From contig JAFEDU010000006.1 of NCBI GenBank assembly GCA_018241425.1, positions 1-64,000 of the forward strand: DNA of 64,000 nucleotides, written 5' to 3'. The stretch comes from Pseudomonadota bacterium (GTDB taxonomy: Bacteria > Pseudomonadota > Gammaproteobacteria > Steroidobacterales > Steroidobacteraceae). A program made the translations under genes and the position numbers. Position 1 is the stretch's first letter. Each line of letters starts with the position of its first letter. The notes beneath the pieces are model-generated. The model was not told the DNA's origin. It saw only the letters and a program-made list of their open reading frames with translations, and made no database searches. Below are positions 18,905 through 27,039 of the stretch, piece after piece.

Positions 18905-19933
18905 TCAGCGGTGCTTGCGCGCGGGGCGGCGCGCCGGTGCCGCGCGGCGCTTCACCTTCGGGCTCGGCTTGGCACGCTTAGGCGCAACCTTCTTCTTCGC
19001 CGCCCGCGGCTTCGCGGGTGCAGGGGCGACCCGGACCGCCGGTTTCGCCGCGGCCGCACGGCGCTTGCGCAGTACCTCGGCCATCGCCGTACCCAGCTCC
19101 GCGGGCGACTTGACGGTGCGTACCCCGGCGGCCTCGAACGCCGCGTACTTGTCGGCGGCCGTCCCCTTGCCGCCGGCCACGATGGCGCCGGCGTGTCCCA
19201 TGCGCTTGCCCGGAGGCGCAGTCACCCCCGCGATGTAGGCCACCACGGGCTTGGTCACGAAGCGCCGGATGTAGCGGGCGGCGGCCTCCTCGTCACTGCC
19301 GCCGATCTCGCCCACGAGGATGATCCCTTCCGTGCGCGGGTCGCGCTCGAACAGTTCCAGCACGTCGATGAAGTTCATGCCGCGCACCGGGTCGCCTCCG
19401 ATGCCGACGCAGGTGCTCTGCCCCAGCCCGTTGCGGGTGGTCTGGAAGACCGCCTCGTAGGTCAGCGTTCCGGAGCGCGACACGATGCCCACCGCGCCTT
19501 TCTTGTGAATGAAGCCCGGCATGATCCCGATCTTGCACTCCTCCGGCGTAATGACGCCCGGGCAGTTGGGGCCCACCAGGCGGGTCGCGGATCCTGCGAG
19601 CACGGACTTCACGCGCACCATGTCGTTGACGGGCACGCCCTCGGTGATGCAGACGACGAGCTCGATGCCGGCGTCGATGGCCTCGAGGATCGAGTCGGCA
19701 GCCCCCGGGGGCGGGACGTAGATGACGCTGGCGGTGGCGCCGGTCTCGCGCACGGCGTCGCGTACGGTGTCGAACACCGGCAGGCCGAGGTGCTTCTGGC
19801 CGCCGCGGCCGGGCGTCACGCCGCCGACGAGTTGCGTCCCGTAGGCGAGCGCCTGCTCGGAATGGAAGGTGCCCTGCTTGCCGGTGAAGCCCTGGCAGAT
19901 CACCTTGGTATTGCGGTTGACCAGAATGCTCAT
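18905..19933 (-). CDS. sucD: Succinyl-CoA synthetase alpha subunit with basic C-terminal tail
   Basis: TCA-cycle enzyme subunit that binds CoA and carries the phosphorylated histidine. The CoA-binding Rossmann half starts with N-K-N-type I-L-V-N-R-N-T-K-V-I-C-Q-G-F-T-G, and the active His is in M-G-H-A-G-A-I near 240. E. coli SucD ends near residue 289. Here residues 290-342 are an extra Lys/Arg/Ala/Pro tail ending K-H-R, with no acidic residue. ATG overlaps the sucC stop (ATGA). The tail is in frame with no sign of a sequencing shift. Confidence 0.95.
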   Translation of the reverse strand: MSILVNRNTKVICQGFTGKQGTFHSEQALAYGTQLVGGVTPGRGGQKHLGLPVFDTVRDAVRETGATASVIYVPPPGAADSILEAIDAGIELVVCITEGVPVNDMVRVKSVLAGSATRLVGPNCPGVITPEECKIGIMPGFIHKKGAVGIVSRSGTLTYEAVFQTTRNGLGQSTCVGIGGDPVRGMNFIDVLELFERDPRTEGIILVGEIGGSDEEAAARYIRRFVTKPVVAYIAGVTAPPGKRMGHAGAIVAGGKGTAADKYAAFEAAGVRTVKSPAELGTAMAEVLRKRRAAAAKPAVRVAPAPAKPRAAKKKVAPKRAKPSPKVKRRAAPARRPARKHR

Positions 19934-21102
19934 GCCTTGCCCTTCTTCGCCAGCGCCACGACCTTGCGTGCCGCATCGGTGAGATCTTCAGCCGGGGTGA
20001 TCGTGAGCCCGCTCTTCGCGAGCATGGCGCGCGCGGCATCCGCGTTGGTGCCCTCCAGGCGCACGACCACCGGCACCTTGACGCCGACCTTCTTCACCGC
20101 GTTGATGACGCCCTCGGCGATGATGTCGCAGCGCACGATGCCACCGAAGATGTTGACGAGGACCGCGCGCACCTTGGAGTTGGAGAGGATCAGCTCGAAG
20201 GCCGCCGTCACGCGCTCACTGGTGGCGCCGCCGCCGACGTCGAGGAAGTTCGCCGGCTGGCCGCCGTGCAGCTTGATCAGGTCCATGGTCGCCATCGCGA
20301 GTCCGGCCCCGTTGACCATGCAGGCGATGTCGCCGTCGAGGGAGACGTAGTTGAGGTCGTGCTCGGCCGCGCGCCGCTCCATCGGGTCTTCCTGGCTCGG
20401 GTCGCGCAACTGCACGAGCTCCGGATGACGAAACAGGGCGTTGGCATCCACGTTCATCTTGGCATCGAGCGCCATGAGGTCCCCGGCGCGCGTGACGATG
20501 AGCGGGTTGATCTCCACCAGGCTCAGGTCCTTCTCCAGGTACAGGCGGTAGAGCGCGCTCACCAGTGCCGTGAACTGCGTGATCTGCGCACCGCTCAGGC
20601 CCAGCCCGAACGCGATCTGGCGCGCCTGGAATCCCTGCAGGCCCGCGGCAGGGTGAATGGTGGCAGCGAGGATCTTCTCGGGGGTCTTGTGCGCCACCTC
20701 CTCGATGTCCATGCCGCCCGCGGACGAGGCGATCAGGGCGATGCGGCTCTTCTCACGGTTGAGGGTGAGGGAGAGGTAGATCTCGCGCGCAATCTCCGAG
20801 CCGGACTCGACGTAGACGCGCCCGATGGGCAGACCCTCGGCCCCGGTCTGCGGGGTGACGAGCCGCCGGCCGATGAGCTCTGCAGCCGCCGCCCGAACGG
20901 AATTCACATCGCGCGCGAGCTTGACGCCGCCGGCCTTGCCACGGCCGCCCGCGTGCACCTGCGCCTTCACCACCCACACGCTGCCGCCCAGAGACTCGGC
21001 GGCGGCAGCCGCCTCGTCGGCGCTGGCGGCCACCTTGCCGGCGGGTACCGGAATGCCATAGTTGCGGAAGACTTCCTTCGCCTGGTACTCGTGGAGATTC
21101 AT
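19930..21102 (-). CDS. sucC: Succinyl-CoA synthetase beta subunit
   Basis: A 390-residue ATP-grasp subunit of succinyl-CoA synthetase, paired with SucD downstream. It begins with the family's M-N-L-H-E-Y-Q-A-K-E, and shows V-K-A-Q-V-H-A-G-G-R-G-K-A-G-G-V-K in the nucleotide-binding lobe, the E-I-N-P-L strand and D-A-K motif, and the C-terminal G-G-I-V-R-C-D-I-I-A-E-G-V loop. Start ATG 21102 fixes this N-terminus; the longer frame to 21342 is spurious. No sucAB or other TCA genes accompany the pair. Confidence 0.97.
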   Translation of the reverse strand: MNLHEYQAKEVFRNYGIPVPAGKVAASADEAAAAAESLGGSVWVVKAQVHAGGRGKAGGVKLARDVNSVRAAAAELIGRRLVTPQTGAEGLPIGRVYVESGSEIAREIYLSLTLNREKSRIALIASSAGGMDIEEVAHKTPEKILAATIHPAAGLQGFQARQIAFGLGLSGAQITQFTALVSALYRLYLEKDLSLVEINPLIVTRAGDLMALDAKMNVDANALFRHPELVQLRDPSQEDPMERRAAEHDLNYVSLDGDIACMVNGAGLAMATMDLIKLHGGQPANFLDVGGGATSERVTAAFELILSNSKVRAVLVNIFGGIVRCDIIAEGVINAVKKVGVKVPVVVRLEGTNADAARAMLAKSGLTITPAEDLTDAARKVVALAKKGKA

Positions 21103-21290
21103 CGCACTGCCTGTTGCGCGGAAAGCGCGCATTCTGCGCGAAAACAGCGGCGCCTGACCAGCGCGGGAGCAGCGGTGCCGTCCGCTTGCGCTGCCATCGC
21201 TCCGGCTGCGACCTGCATCGCGTCCCGCGTCCTCGCATAGATGATAGAGTCCCTGCCTTCGGAGCCCACTTCGCCGGATCTCTGAGCGCC

Positions 21291-22925
21291 TTGTCCGCGA
21301 CTTACACCCGCCTCGCCGCCGTGACTCCCAGCGATCTGGCATGGCGCGTCATCGGCCTCCTCAATCTCTACCGCCTGCTCGCCCCGCTGACTCTCATCCT
21401 TCTGCATACGCTGGCGGGGGCAGCGTGGGGCGTAAACCCGACTCACCCGGCGCTGTTCCTCGCCGGCTGCATCGCCTACTTCACGGCGGCGGTGCTGCTG
21501 ATCATCGCCCGGCGGCTGCACTGGTCCTCCTTAAGGATCGTGGCGCTGGTCAACGCGGTGGTGGATGCCGCCGCGATCGGCTTCATCCTGTACGCGGCGG
21601 GCGGCGCCGACAGCGGGCTCGGGATCCTGCTGGTGCTGCCGGTGCTGGCACTCACCCTGCTCGCCGACCGCCGCGATGCCCTGCTGATCGCCTCGGTCGC
21701 GGCTCTGGCGATACTGCTGCAGCAGGCCCTGGTGGACGTCACCGACGGTGTGCCGCCGGGTTCGTACGGCACCGCCGGCATGTTCGGCGTGGCGCTGTTC
21801 CTGGTGGCGCTGCTGACCTGGCCGGTGGCCAATTACCTGCGCGAGAGCGCAGCCCTGGTGCGGCGCCAGGAAATCGACCTCGCCAACATGGCGGAGCTCT
21901 CGCAGTACATCATCCAGCACCTGCGCGAGAGCATCCTCGTCATCGACGCGGATGACCGCATCCGGCTCATCAACGAGTCGGCGGCCACGGTGCTCGGTGA
22001 CCGCAACGCCTATCCCGAGGCCCTCATCGGCGAGGCATCGCCACGCCTGCAGTACCTGCTGGAGGCGTGGCGGCAGCGCGAGGCGGACACCGGGCCGGCG
22101 CCGGCGACGGACCAGACCTTCGTGGCAGCCGACGGCGCCCGCATCATCCGCCCGCATTTCGCCCCGCTGGGCAGCTCCAAGCCCCCCCCGGTACTGGTGT
22201 TCCTGGAGGACACGAGCCTCATCAACGAGCGGGTGCAGCAGTCCAAGCTGGCGGCCCTGGGACGGCTGAGCGCCAGCATCGCCCACGAAATCCGCAACCC
22301 GGTCGGTGCCATGAGCCACGCCGCGCAGCTGCTGGCGGAGTCGCCGCAGCTCTCGCCGGAAGACCAGCGCCTGAGCGAGATCATCCGCGGCAACGCGACG
22401 CGCGTGAGTACGATCATCGAAAACGTGCAGCGGCTCTCACGCCGCGAGCCCTCGCGCCGCGAATCACTGCCGCTCGCGGCCTGGCTCGAAGAGTTCCGCG
22501 ACGAATTCTGTGAAACAATGCAGCATCCGCCCTCGGCCCTGATCGTGGAAAATCCCGACCCCGGTATCGAAGTGCAGGTCGACGCCGGCCAGCTGCGACA
22601 GATCGTCTGGAACCTGTGTGAGAACGCCTTCAAATACGCCGCCACCGGGACGCAACCCGTGGCCGAGATCCGTATGGGCCGGATGAGCGGCACGCAGCGG
22701 CCCTTCGTCGAGGTCCTGGACCGCGGGCCCGGGGTGGCGGCGGACAGCGTCGAACGCATCTTCGAGCCCTTCTTCTCGGCCGGCAAGGGCTCCGGGCTCG
22801 GCCTCTTCCTGGCGCGCGAGCTGGCCCAGAACAATGGCGCCACGCTGCTCTACGAGCCGCGGCCGGGAGGCGGCAGCACGTTCCGGCTGGTATTCGCCGA
22901 TCCCGGCCGCTGGAGAAGCGCTTGA
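21291..22925 (+). CDS. pilS: Sensor histidine kinase PilS
   Basis: A roughly 544-residue membrane kinase controlling pilin transcription with PilR. Six hydrophobic segments occupy about residues 20-195. A PAS-like region (about 210-300) follows, then the H-box S-I-A-H-E-I-R-N-P-V-G-A with the phospho-His near 335, and the HATPase with N-L-C-E-N-A-F-K-Y-A (N box), D-R-G-P-G-V (G1) and G-S-G-L-G-L-F (G2). In Pseudomonas the membrane domain reads PilA levels directly. TTG 21291 is the most plausible start; GTG 21321 is an alternative. The stop overlaps the pilR TTG start. Confidence 0.93.
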   Translation: MSATYTRLAAVTPSDLAWRVIGLLNLYRLLAPLTLILLHTLAGAAWGVNPTHPALFLAGCIAYFTAAVLLIIARRLHWSSLRIVALVNAVVDAAAIGFILYAAGGADSGLGILLVLPVLALTLLADRRDALLIASVAALAILLQQALVDVTDGVPPGSYGTAGMFGVALFLVALLTWPVANYLRESAALVRRQEIDLANMAELSQYIIQHLRESILVIDADDRIRLINESAATVLGDRNAYPEALIGEASPRLQYLLEAWRQREADTGPAPATDQTFVAADGARIIRPHFAPLGSSKPPPVLVFLEDTSLINERVQQSKLAALGRLSASIAHEIRNPVGAMSHAAQLLAESPQLSPEDQRLSEIIRGNATRVSTIIENVQRLSRREPSRRESLPLAAWLEEFRDEFCETMQHPPSALIVENPDPGIEVQVDAGQLRQIVWNLCENAFKYAATGTQPVAEIRMGRMSGTQRPFVEVLDRGPGVAADSVERIFEPFFSAGKGSGLGLFLARELAQNNGATLLYEPRPGGGSTFRLVFADPGRWRSA

Positions 22926-24313
22926 GCGCCGCGGGAACCACCGACGCTCCGGTCGTGCTCGTCGTCGACGACGAGCCGGACCTGCTGGAACTGGTCAGCC
23001 TGACGCTCGGGCGCATGAACCTGCGCACCCGGGATGCGGCCGACTTCGCGACCGCGCAGCAGCTGCTCAAGACCGAGCGCTTCAACCTGTGCCTGACCGA
23101 CATGCGTCTGCCGGACGGCAACGGGCTGGACCTCGTGGCCTGGATACAGGAGAACCGGCCGGACCTGCCGGTGGCGGTGATCACGGCGCACGGCAATGTG
23201 GAGTCCGCCGTGCGCGCCCTCAAGCTCGGCGCCTTCGACTTCGTCTCCAAGCCGCTCGACCTGGGGGTGCTGCGCCGGCTGGTCGGCAGCGCCATCAAGC
23301 TCGGGACCTCGATCGATGCCGAGACCGCGGCGCGCCTGCGCGGTCCGCGCCTGCTGGGCCGCTCGGCGGTGATGGAACAGTTGCGGGAGATGATCGGCCG
23401 GGTCGCCCGCAGCCAGGCCCCGGTGCACATCTGGGGAGAGTCCGGGACGGGCAAGGAGCTCGTGGCGCGCATGATCCACGAGAGCGGCGCCCGGCGCGGC
23501 GCGCCCTTCGTGGCCGTGAACTGCGGCGCGATCCCCACCGAGCTCATGGAGAGCGAGCTCTTCGGGCACCGTCGCGGCGCTTTCACCGGCGCGGTGGCCG
23601 ACAAGCAGGGGCTGATCCAGAGCGCGGAAGGGGGCACGCTGTTCCTGGACGAGGTGGCGGACCTGCCCCTGCACATGCAGGTGAAACTCCTGCGCGTGGT
23701 ACAGGAAAAGACCGTGCGCCCCATCGGGGAGGCCCGTGAGCAGGCCGTGGACGTACGCATCCTCTCAGCCACGCACAAGAACCTGGCGGAACTGGTCGGC
23801 CAGGGCCAGTTCCGCGAGGACCTTTACTACCGCATCAACGTCATCGAGATACGCGTGCCCCCGTTGCGGGAGCGTGCGGAGGACATCGGCGAGATCGCCG
23901 AGTCGATCCTCGCCCGGCTGGCGCGCCGCGCCGGACAGGAGGCCGCCTCGCTCACCGCCGATGCGGTCGAACTGCTGCGCAGCTACCCCTTTCCGGGCAA
24001 TGTGCGCGAGCTGGAGAACGTGCTCGAGCGTGCCCTGACGTTAAGTGGCGGCCGCTCGATCGGGGCTGAGTCCATCCGGGTCCGGGCTGCCGCCCGGGCC
24101 CCGGGAGCCGAGGCAGGACGCGAGGAAGCAGCCCCCGCACCGGCAATGCATGTGGGGACCGAGGCTCTGGGGAGCCAGCTCGAGAACCTGGAGCGCGACG
24201 CAATCGTCAAAGCCCTCGAGAAGACCCGCTACAACAAGACCGCGGCCGCCAAGCTGCTGGGCATGAGCTTCCGAGCGCTGCGCTACCGGATCAAGAAACT
24301 CGGAATCGAGTGA
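22922..24313 (+). CDS. pilR: Sigma-54-dependent response regulator PilR
   Basis: A 463-residue NtrC-family activator. The receiver domain has the phospho-Asp in C-L-T-D-M-R-L-P-D-G near residue 60. The AAA+ domain has Walker A G-E-S-G-T-G-K-E, the sigma-54 contact loop G-A-F-T-G-A and Walker B L-F-L-D-E-V-A-D-L. The C-terminal Fis-type helix-turn-helix reads N-K-T-A-A-A-K-L-L-G-M-S-F-R-A-L-R-Y-R. TTG 22922 has GGAG upstream and overlaps the pilS stop. Its expected target, a sigma-54 promoter, lies 140 bases downstream in front of pilA. Confidence 0.95.
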   Translation: MSAAGTTDAPVVLVVDDEPDLLELVSLTLGRMNLRTRDAADFATAQQLLKTERFNLCLTDMRLPDGNGLDLVAWIQENRPDLPVAVITAHGNVESAVRALKLGAFDFVSKPLDLGVLRRLVGSAIKLGTSIDAETAARLRGPRLLGRSAVMEQLREMIGRVARSQAPVHIWGESGTGKELVARMIHESGARRGAPFVAVNCGAIPTELMESELFGHRRGAFTGAVADKQGLIQSAEGGTLFLDEVADLPLHMQVKLLRVVQEKTVRPIGEAREQAVDVRILSATHKNLAELVGQGQFREDLYYRINVIEIRVPPLRERAEDIGEIAESILARLARRAGQEAASLTADAVELLRSYPFPGNVRELENVLERALTLSGGRSIGAESIRVRAAARAPGAEAGREEAAPAPAMHVGTEALGSQLENLERDAIVKALEKTRYNKTAAAKLLGMSFRALRYRIKKLGIE

Positions 24314-24317
24314 GCGG

Positions 24318-24337
24318 GTGACGCACCGCGTCACTTT
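24318..24337 (+). terminator. Short inverted repeat after pilR
   Basis: GTGACGC (24318-24324) and GCGTCAC (24328-24334) form a perfect 7-bp stem with a 3-base loop, followed by TTTCT. It starts 4 bases after the pilR stop, so it is a likely weak intrinsic terminator for pilSR. Because TGACG recurs at about 24339 and GCGTCA near 24371, it may instead be a protein-binding repeat. Confidence 0.5.
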
Positions 24338-24453
24338 CTGACGCGCACGCACGCATCTGGCGTCAGCTCGCGACAGGGCCTAAGTAAAACGCCGGACCCG
24401 GCCAAACTGTATTTATACAATTTAAACAACGACTTGTTGACAAATGGAGCGAC

Positions 24454-24469
24454 TGGCACAGCACTTGCT
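24454..24469 (+). promoter_or_regulatory. Sigma-54 promoter of pilA
   Basis: TGGCAC-AGCAC-TTGCT matches the sigma-54 consensus TGGCACG-N4-TTGC(A/T) with one substitution. The invariant GG (24455-24456) and GC (24467-24468) are the required 10 bases apart. Predicted transcription start is near 24480, giving a 65-base leader before the pilA ATG. The AT-rich, partly palindromic stretch at 24408-24450 is the likely place for PilR and IHF sites. PilS and PilR immediately upstream make regulation by them the natural reading. Confidence 0.88.
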
Positions 24470-24544
24470 CCTGTAAGCCCGGGCGCCCACTTTTGCGCCG
24501 CGATTCTGATCCTCAGGACTGACATTTTTTAGGAGTTTCATTCA

Positions 24545-25069
24545 ATGAAAGCTGTGCAAAAGGGTTTCACCCTGATCGAGCTGATGATCGTGGTTGCGAT
24601 CATCGGCATTCTGGCCGCGATCGCGATCCCGGCCTACCAGGACTACACGATTCGCTCGAAGGTGACTGAAGGCCTGAACCTGGCCGACTCTGCAAAGACG
24701 TCGGTATCGGAAGGCTACCAGTCGAACGGTATCAACGGCGTCAACACCGCCTCGGTGTCCTGGGCTGCCGGCTGGACCGCCTCCAAGTACGTGCAGCTGA
24801 TCACGATCAACCCGGCCAACGGGGTGATCACGGTCGCTTACGGGGCGAACACCCCGCAGCTGAACGGCCTCAACCTGGTTCTGACCCCGCAGATCAACGC
24901 CGGCGGTGCCTATGCGCTGCTGAGCGCCAACGGTGGTGCGAACACGGGCAACATCGACTGGTCGTGTGCCTCGGTGTCGAGCAACACTGCCACGACCCGC
25001 GTCCCTGCGATGCTGGTCGCCGCGGCCGGCACCGTGCCTGCCCGTTACGCTCCGACGGAGTGCAAGTAA
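24545..25069 (+). CDS. pilA: Type IVa major pilin PilA
   Basis: A 174-residue prepilin, structural subunit of type IV pili. The short leader M-K-A-V-Q-K-G is cut by PilD before Phe8. The mature N-terminus F-T-L-I-E-L-M-I-V-V has Glu5, and the helix continues to about residue 55. Two cysteines near the C-terminus (W-S-C and T-E-C-K) enclose the expected D-region disulfide loop. AGGAG lies 10 bases before the ATG. It is a single-gene transcript bounded by the sigma-54 promoter and a strong terminator. The body is rich in Asn, Gly, Ala and Thr. Confidence 0.97.
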   Translation: MKAVQKGFTLIELMIVVAIIGILAAIAIPAYQDYTIRSKVTEGLNLADSAKTSVSEGYQSNGINGVNTASVSWAAGWTASKYVQLITINPANGVITVAYGANTPQLNGLNLVLTPQINAGGAYALLSANGGANTGNIDWSCASVSSNTATTRVPAMLVAAAGTVPARYAPTECK

Positions 25070-25100
25070 CGACCTCCTGACTTCTTAACCGAAGTCCCTA

Positions 25101-25130
25101 AGCCCCGGCCTCGCGCCGGGGCTTTTGTTT
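25101..25130 (+). terminator. Intrinsic terminator of pilA
   Basis: A perfect 9-bp stem, AGCCCCGGC (25101-25109) with GCCGGGGCT (25115-25123), encloses a 5-base loop and is followed by TTTGTTT. It begins 32 bases after the pilA stop, and separates the abundant pilin transcript from pilBCD. Confidence 0.92.
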
Positions 25131-25213
25131 GGGGCCTGCGGGTAGGACCCCGCGGCATTTGTGACGCGCGCCCCGCCCCGCCGGCAGGGTTGTCCCTCAA
25201 AATCGACAGGGAT

Positions 25214-25242
25214 TTGACAATTGCGTTCCTGCGCTCTTTAGT
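25214..25242 (+). promoter_or_regulatory. Sigma-70 promoter of the pilBCD operon
   Basis: A perfect -35 TTGACA (25214-25219), a 17-base spacer and TTTAGT (25237-25242) as a fair -10. The start point would be about 25249. That leaves 30 bases before ATG 25279 and excludes TTG 25243 as the pilB start. Confidence 0.7.
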
Positions 25243-25278
25243 TTGTCATCGCTGGACGAGCCCGTCAGTCGTAAACCT

Positions 25279-27018
25279 ATGAATGACAACGTTTCATTGG
25301 CGTCGAGTGGCCGGGCCGGGCTCGGAGGCCTGCCCCAGCGCCTCGTTCAGGACGGCCTCGTCGAAGAGGCCGTCATGCTGGATGCCGTGGCGCAGTCGCA
25401 CGAGAAGAAGACCAGCGTCGTGACCCAGCTGGTGGGCAGCGGTGCGGCCCGCGCCCGCGACATCGCCGTCGCCGCCTCCAACGAGTTCGGCGTGCCGCTG
25501 TTCGACCTGGACGCCGCCCAGCTGGACATGGATTCCGTCCGCGCGGTGAGCGACAAGCTGCTCGCCAAGCACCGCGTGTTGCCGCTGTTCCGCCGTGGCA
25601 AGCGCCTGTTCCTGGCGGTCGCCGACCCCACCAACCTGCACGCAATCGACGAGGTTAAGTTCGCGACGGGCCTGGGGATCGAGGCCATCGTGGTCGAGGA
25701 CGACAAGCTGCAGCGGGCGCTCGACAAGGCGCTCGAACAGGTCGACAACCAGATGAGCTCGCTCTCGGAAGAGGGCGATGTCGACCTCGAATCGCTGGAG
25801 GTCACCGGCGGCGAGGACGAGCTCGAGGACCGGGTCTCCAGGGACGACGTCGAAGACGCGCCGATCGTACGCTTCGTGAACAAGGTGATGCTGGACGCCA
25901 TCCGCCGCGGCGCGTCCGACATCCATTTCGAGCCGTATGAAAAAATCTACCGCGTCCGCCTGCGCATGGATGGTGTGCTGAAGGAGGTTGCAGCCCCCCC
26001 GGTGCAGCTCGGCCAGAAGCTCGCCGCGCGCCTGAAGGTCATGTCGCGGCTGGACATCGCCGAGCGCCGTGTCCCGCAGGACGGCCGCATCAAGATGAAG
26101 CTGTCCAAGAACCGTGCGATCGACTTCCGCGTCAGCACCTGCCCGACGCTGTTCGGCGAGAAGATCGTAATGCGTATCCTGGACCCTGCCCAGGCGCAGC
26201 TCGGTATCGACTCACTCGGCTACGAACCCTTCCAGAAGGATCTGTACACCAAGTTCCTGGCCAAACCCCAGGGCATGATCCTGGTGACCGGCCCCACCGG
26301 CAGCGGCAAGACCGTGTCGCTGTATACGGGCCTGAACATCCTCAACCGCGAAGACACCAACATTTCAACCGCTGAGGATCCCGCGGAAATCAACTTGCCG
26401 GGCGTCAACCAGGTCAACGTCAACCCGAAGGTCGGCCTCACCTTCGCCTCGGCGATGCGCGCGTTCCTGCGCCAGGACCCCGACGTCATCATGGTCGGTG
26501 AGATCCGTGACCTCGAGACCGCGGAGATCGCCATCAAGGCCTCGCAGACCGGTCACTTGGTGCTGTCCACGCTCCATACCAACGATGCACCCCAAACCCT
26601 CACCCGACTCGTCGACATGGGGGTCAAGCCCTACGCGATCGCGACCTCCGTGAGCCTCATCATCGCGCAGCGTCTCGCGCGGCGCCTGTGCAGCCAGTGC
26701 AAGCAGCCGCTCGACTTGCCGAAGGAAGCCCTGGTCAAGGAAGGCTTCAAGGAAGACGAGCTGAGCGGCGGCCTTAAGATCTTCGCACCCAAGGGCTGCG
26801 GCAATTGCACGGACGGCTACAAGGGCCGCGTCGGTATCTACCAGGTCCTGCCGATCACCGAGTCCATCGCGCGCATCATCCTGGCCGGTGGCAGCGCCGT
26901 GGAGATCGGCGATCAGGCCGCGAAGGAAGGGGTCTGGGACCTGCGCCGCGCGGGGCTTGAGAAGGTCAAGAACGGATTGACGAGTCTCGAGGAAGTCAAC
27001 AGCGTCACGGTCGAGTGA
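25279..27018 (+). CDS. pilB: Type IV pilus assembly ATPase PilB
   Basis: A 579-residue cytoplasmic hexameric ATPase that powers pilus extension. An N-terminal MshE-type domain (about 10-150) precedes the secretion ATPase core: Walker A G-P-T-G-S-G-K-T near 340, Asp box A-E-D-P-A-E, Walker B V-I-M-V-G-E-I-R-D, His box L-S-T-L-H-T-N-D-A and the tetracysteine zinc site C-S-Q-C ... C-G-N-C. ATG 25279 is taken as start because the likely promoter overlaps the upstream TTG. pilC follows after 21 bases. Confidence 0.96.
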   Translation: MNDNVSLASSGRAGLGGLPQRLVQDGLVEEAVMLDAVAQSHEKKTSVVTQLVGSGAARARDIAVAASNEFGVPLFDLDAAQLDMDSVRAVSDKLLAKHRVLPLFRRGKRLFLAVADPTNLHAIDEVKFATGLGIEAIVVEDDKLQRALDKALEQVDNQMSSLSEEGDVDLESLEVTGGEDELEDRVSRDDVEDAPIVRFVNKVMLDAIRRGASDIHFEPYEKIYRVRLRMDGVLKEVAAPPVQLGQKLAARLKVMSRLDIAERRVPQDGRIKMKLSKNRAIDFRVSTCPTLFGEKIVMRILDPAQAQLGIDSLGYEPFQKDLYTKFLAKPQGMILVTGPTGSGKTVSLYTGLNILNREDTNISTAEDPAEINLPGVNQVNVNPKVGLTFASAMRAFLRQDPDVIMVGEIRDLETAEIAIKASQTGHLVLSTLHTNDAPQTLTRLVDMGVKPYAIATSVSLIIAQRLARRLCSQCKQPLDLPKEALVKEGFKEDELSGGLKIFAPKGCGNCTDGYKGRVGIYQVLPITESIARIILAGGSAVEIGDQAAKEGVWDLRRAGLEKVKNGLTSLEEVNSVTVE

Positions 27019-27039
27019 CGCAAGAACGGAAACCAACCC

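Noticed and set aside
25243..25278. TTG 25243 as the pilB start
   Set aside because: It overlaps the end of a good -35/-10 promoter and so would precede the transcript start.
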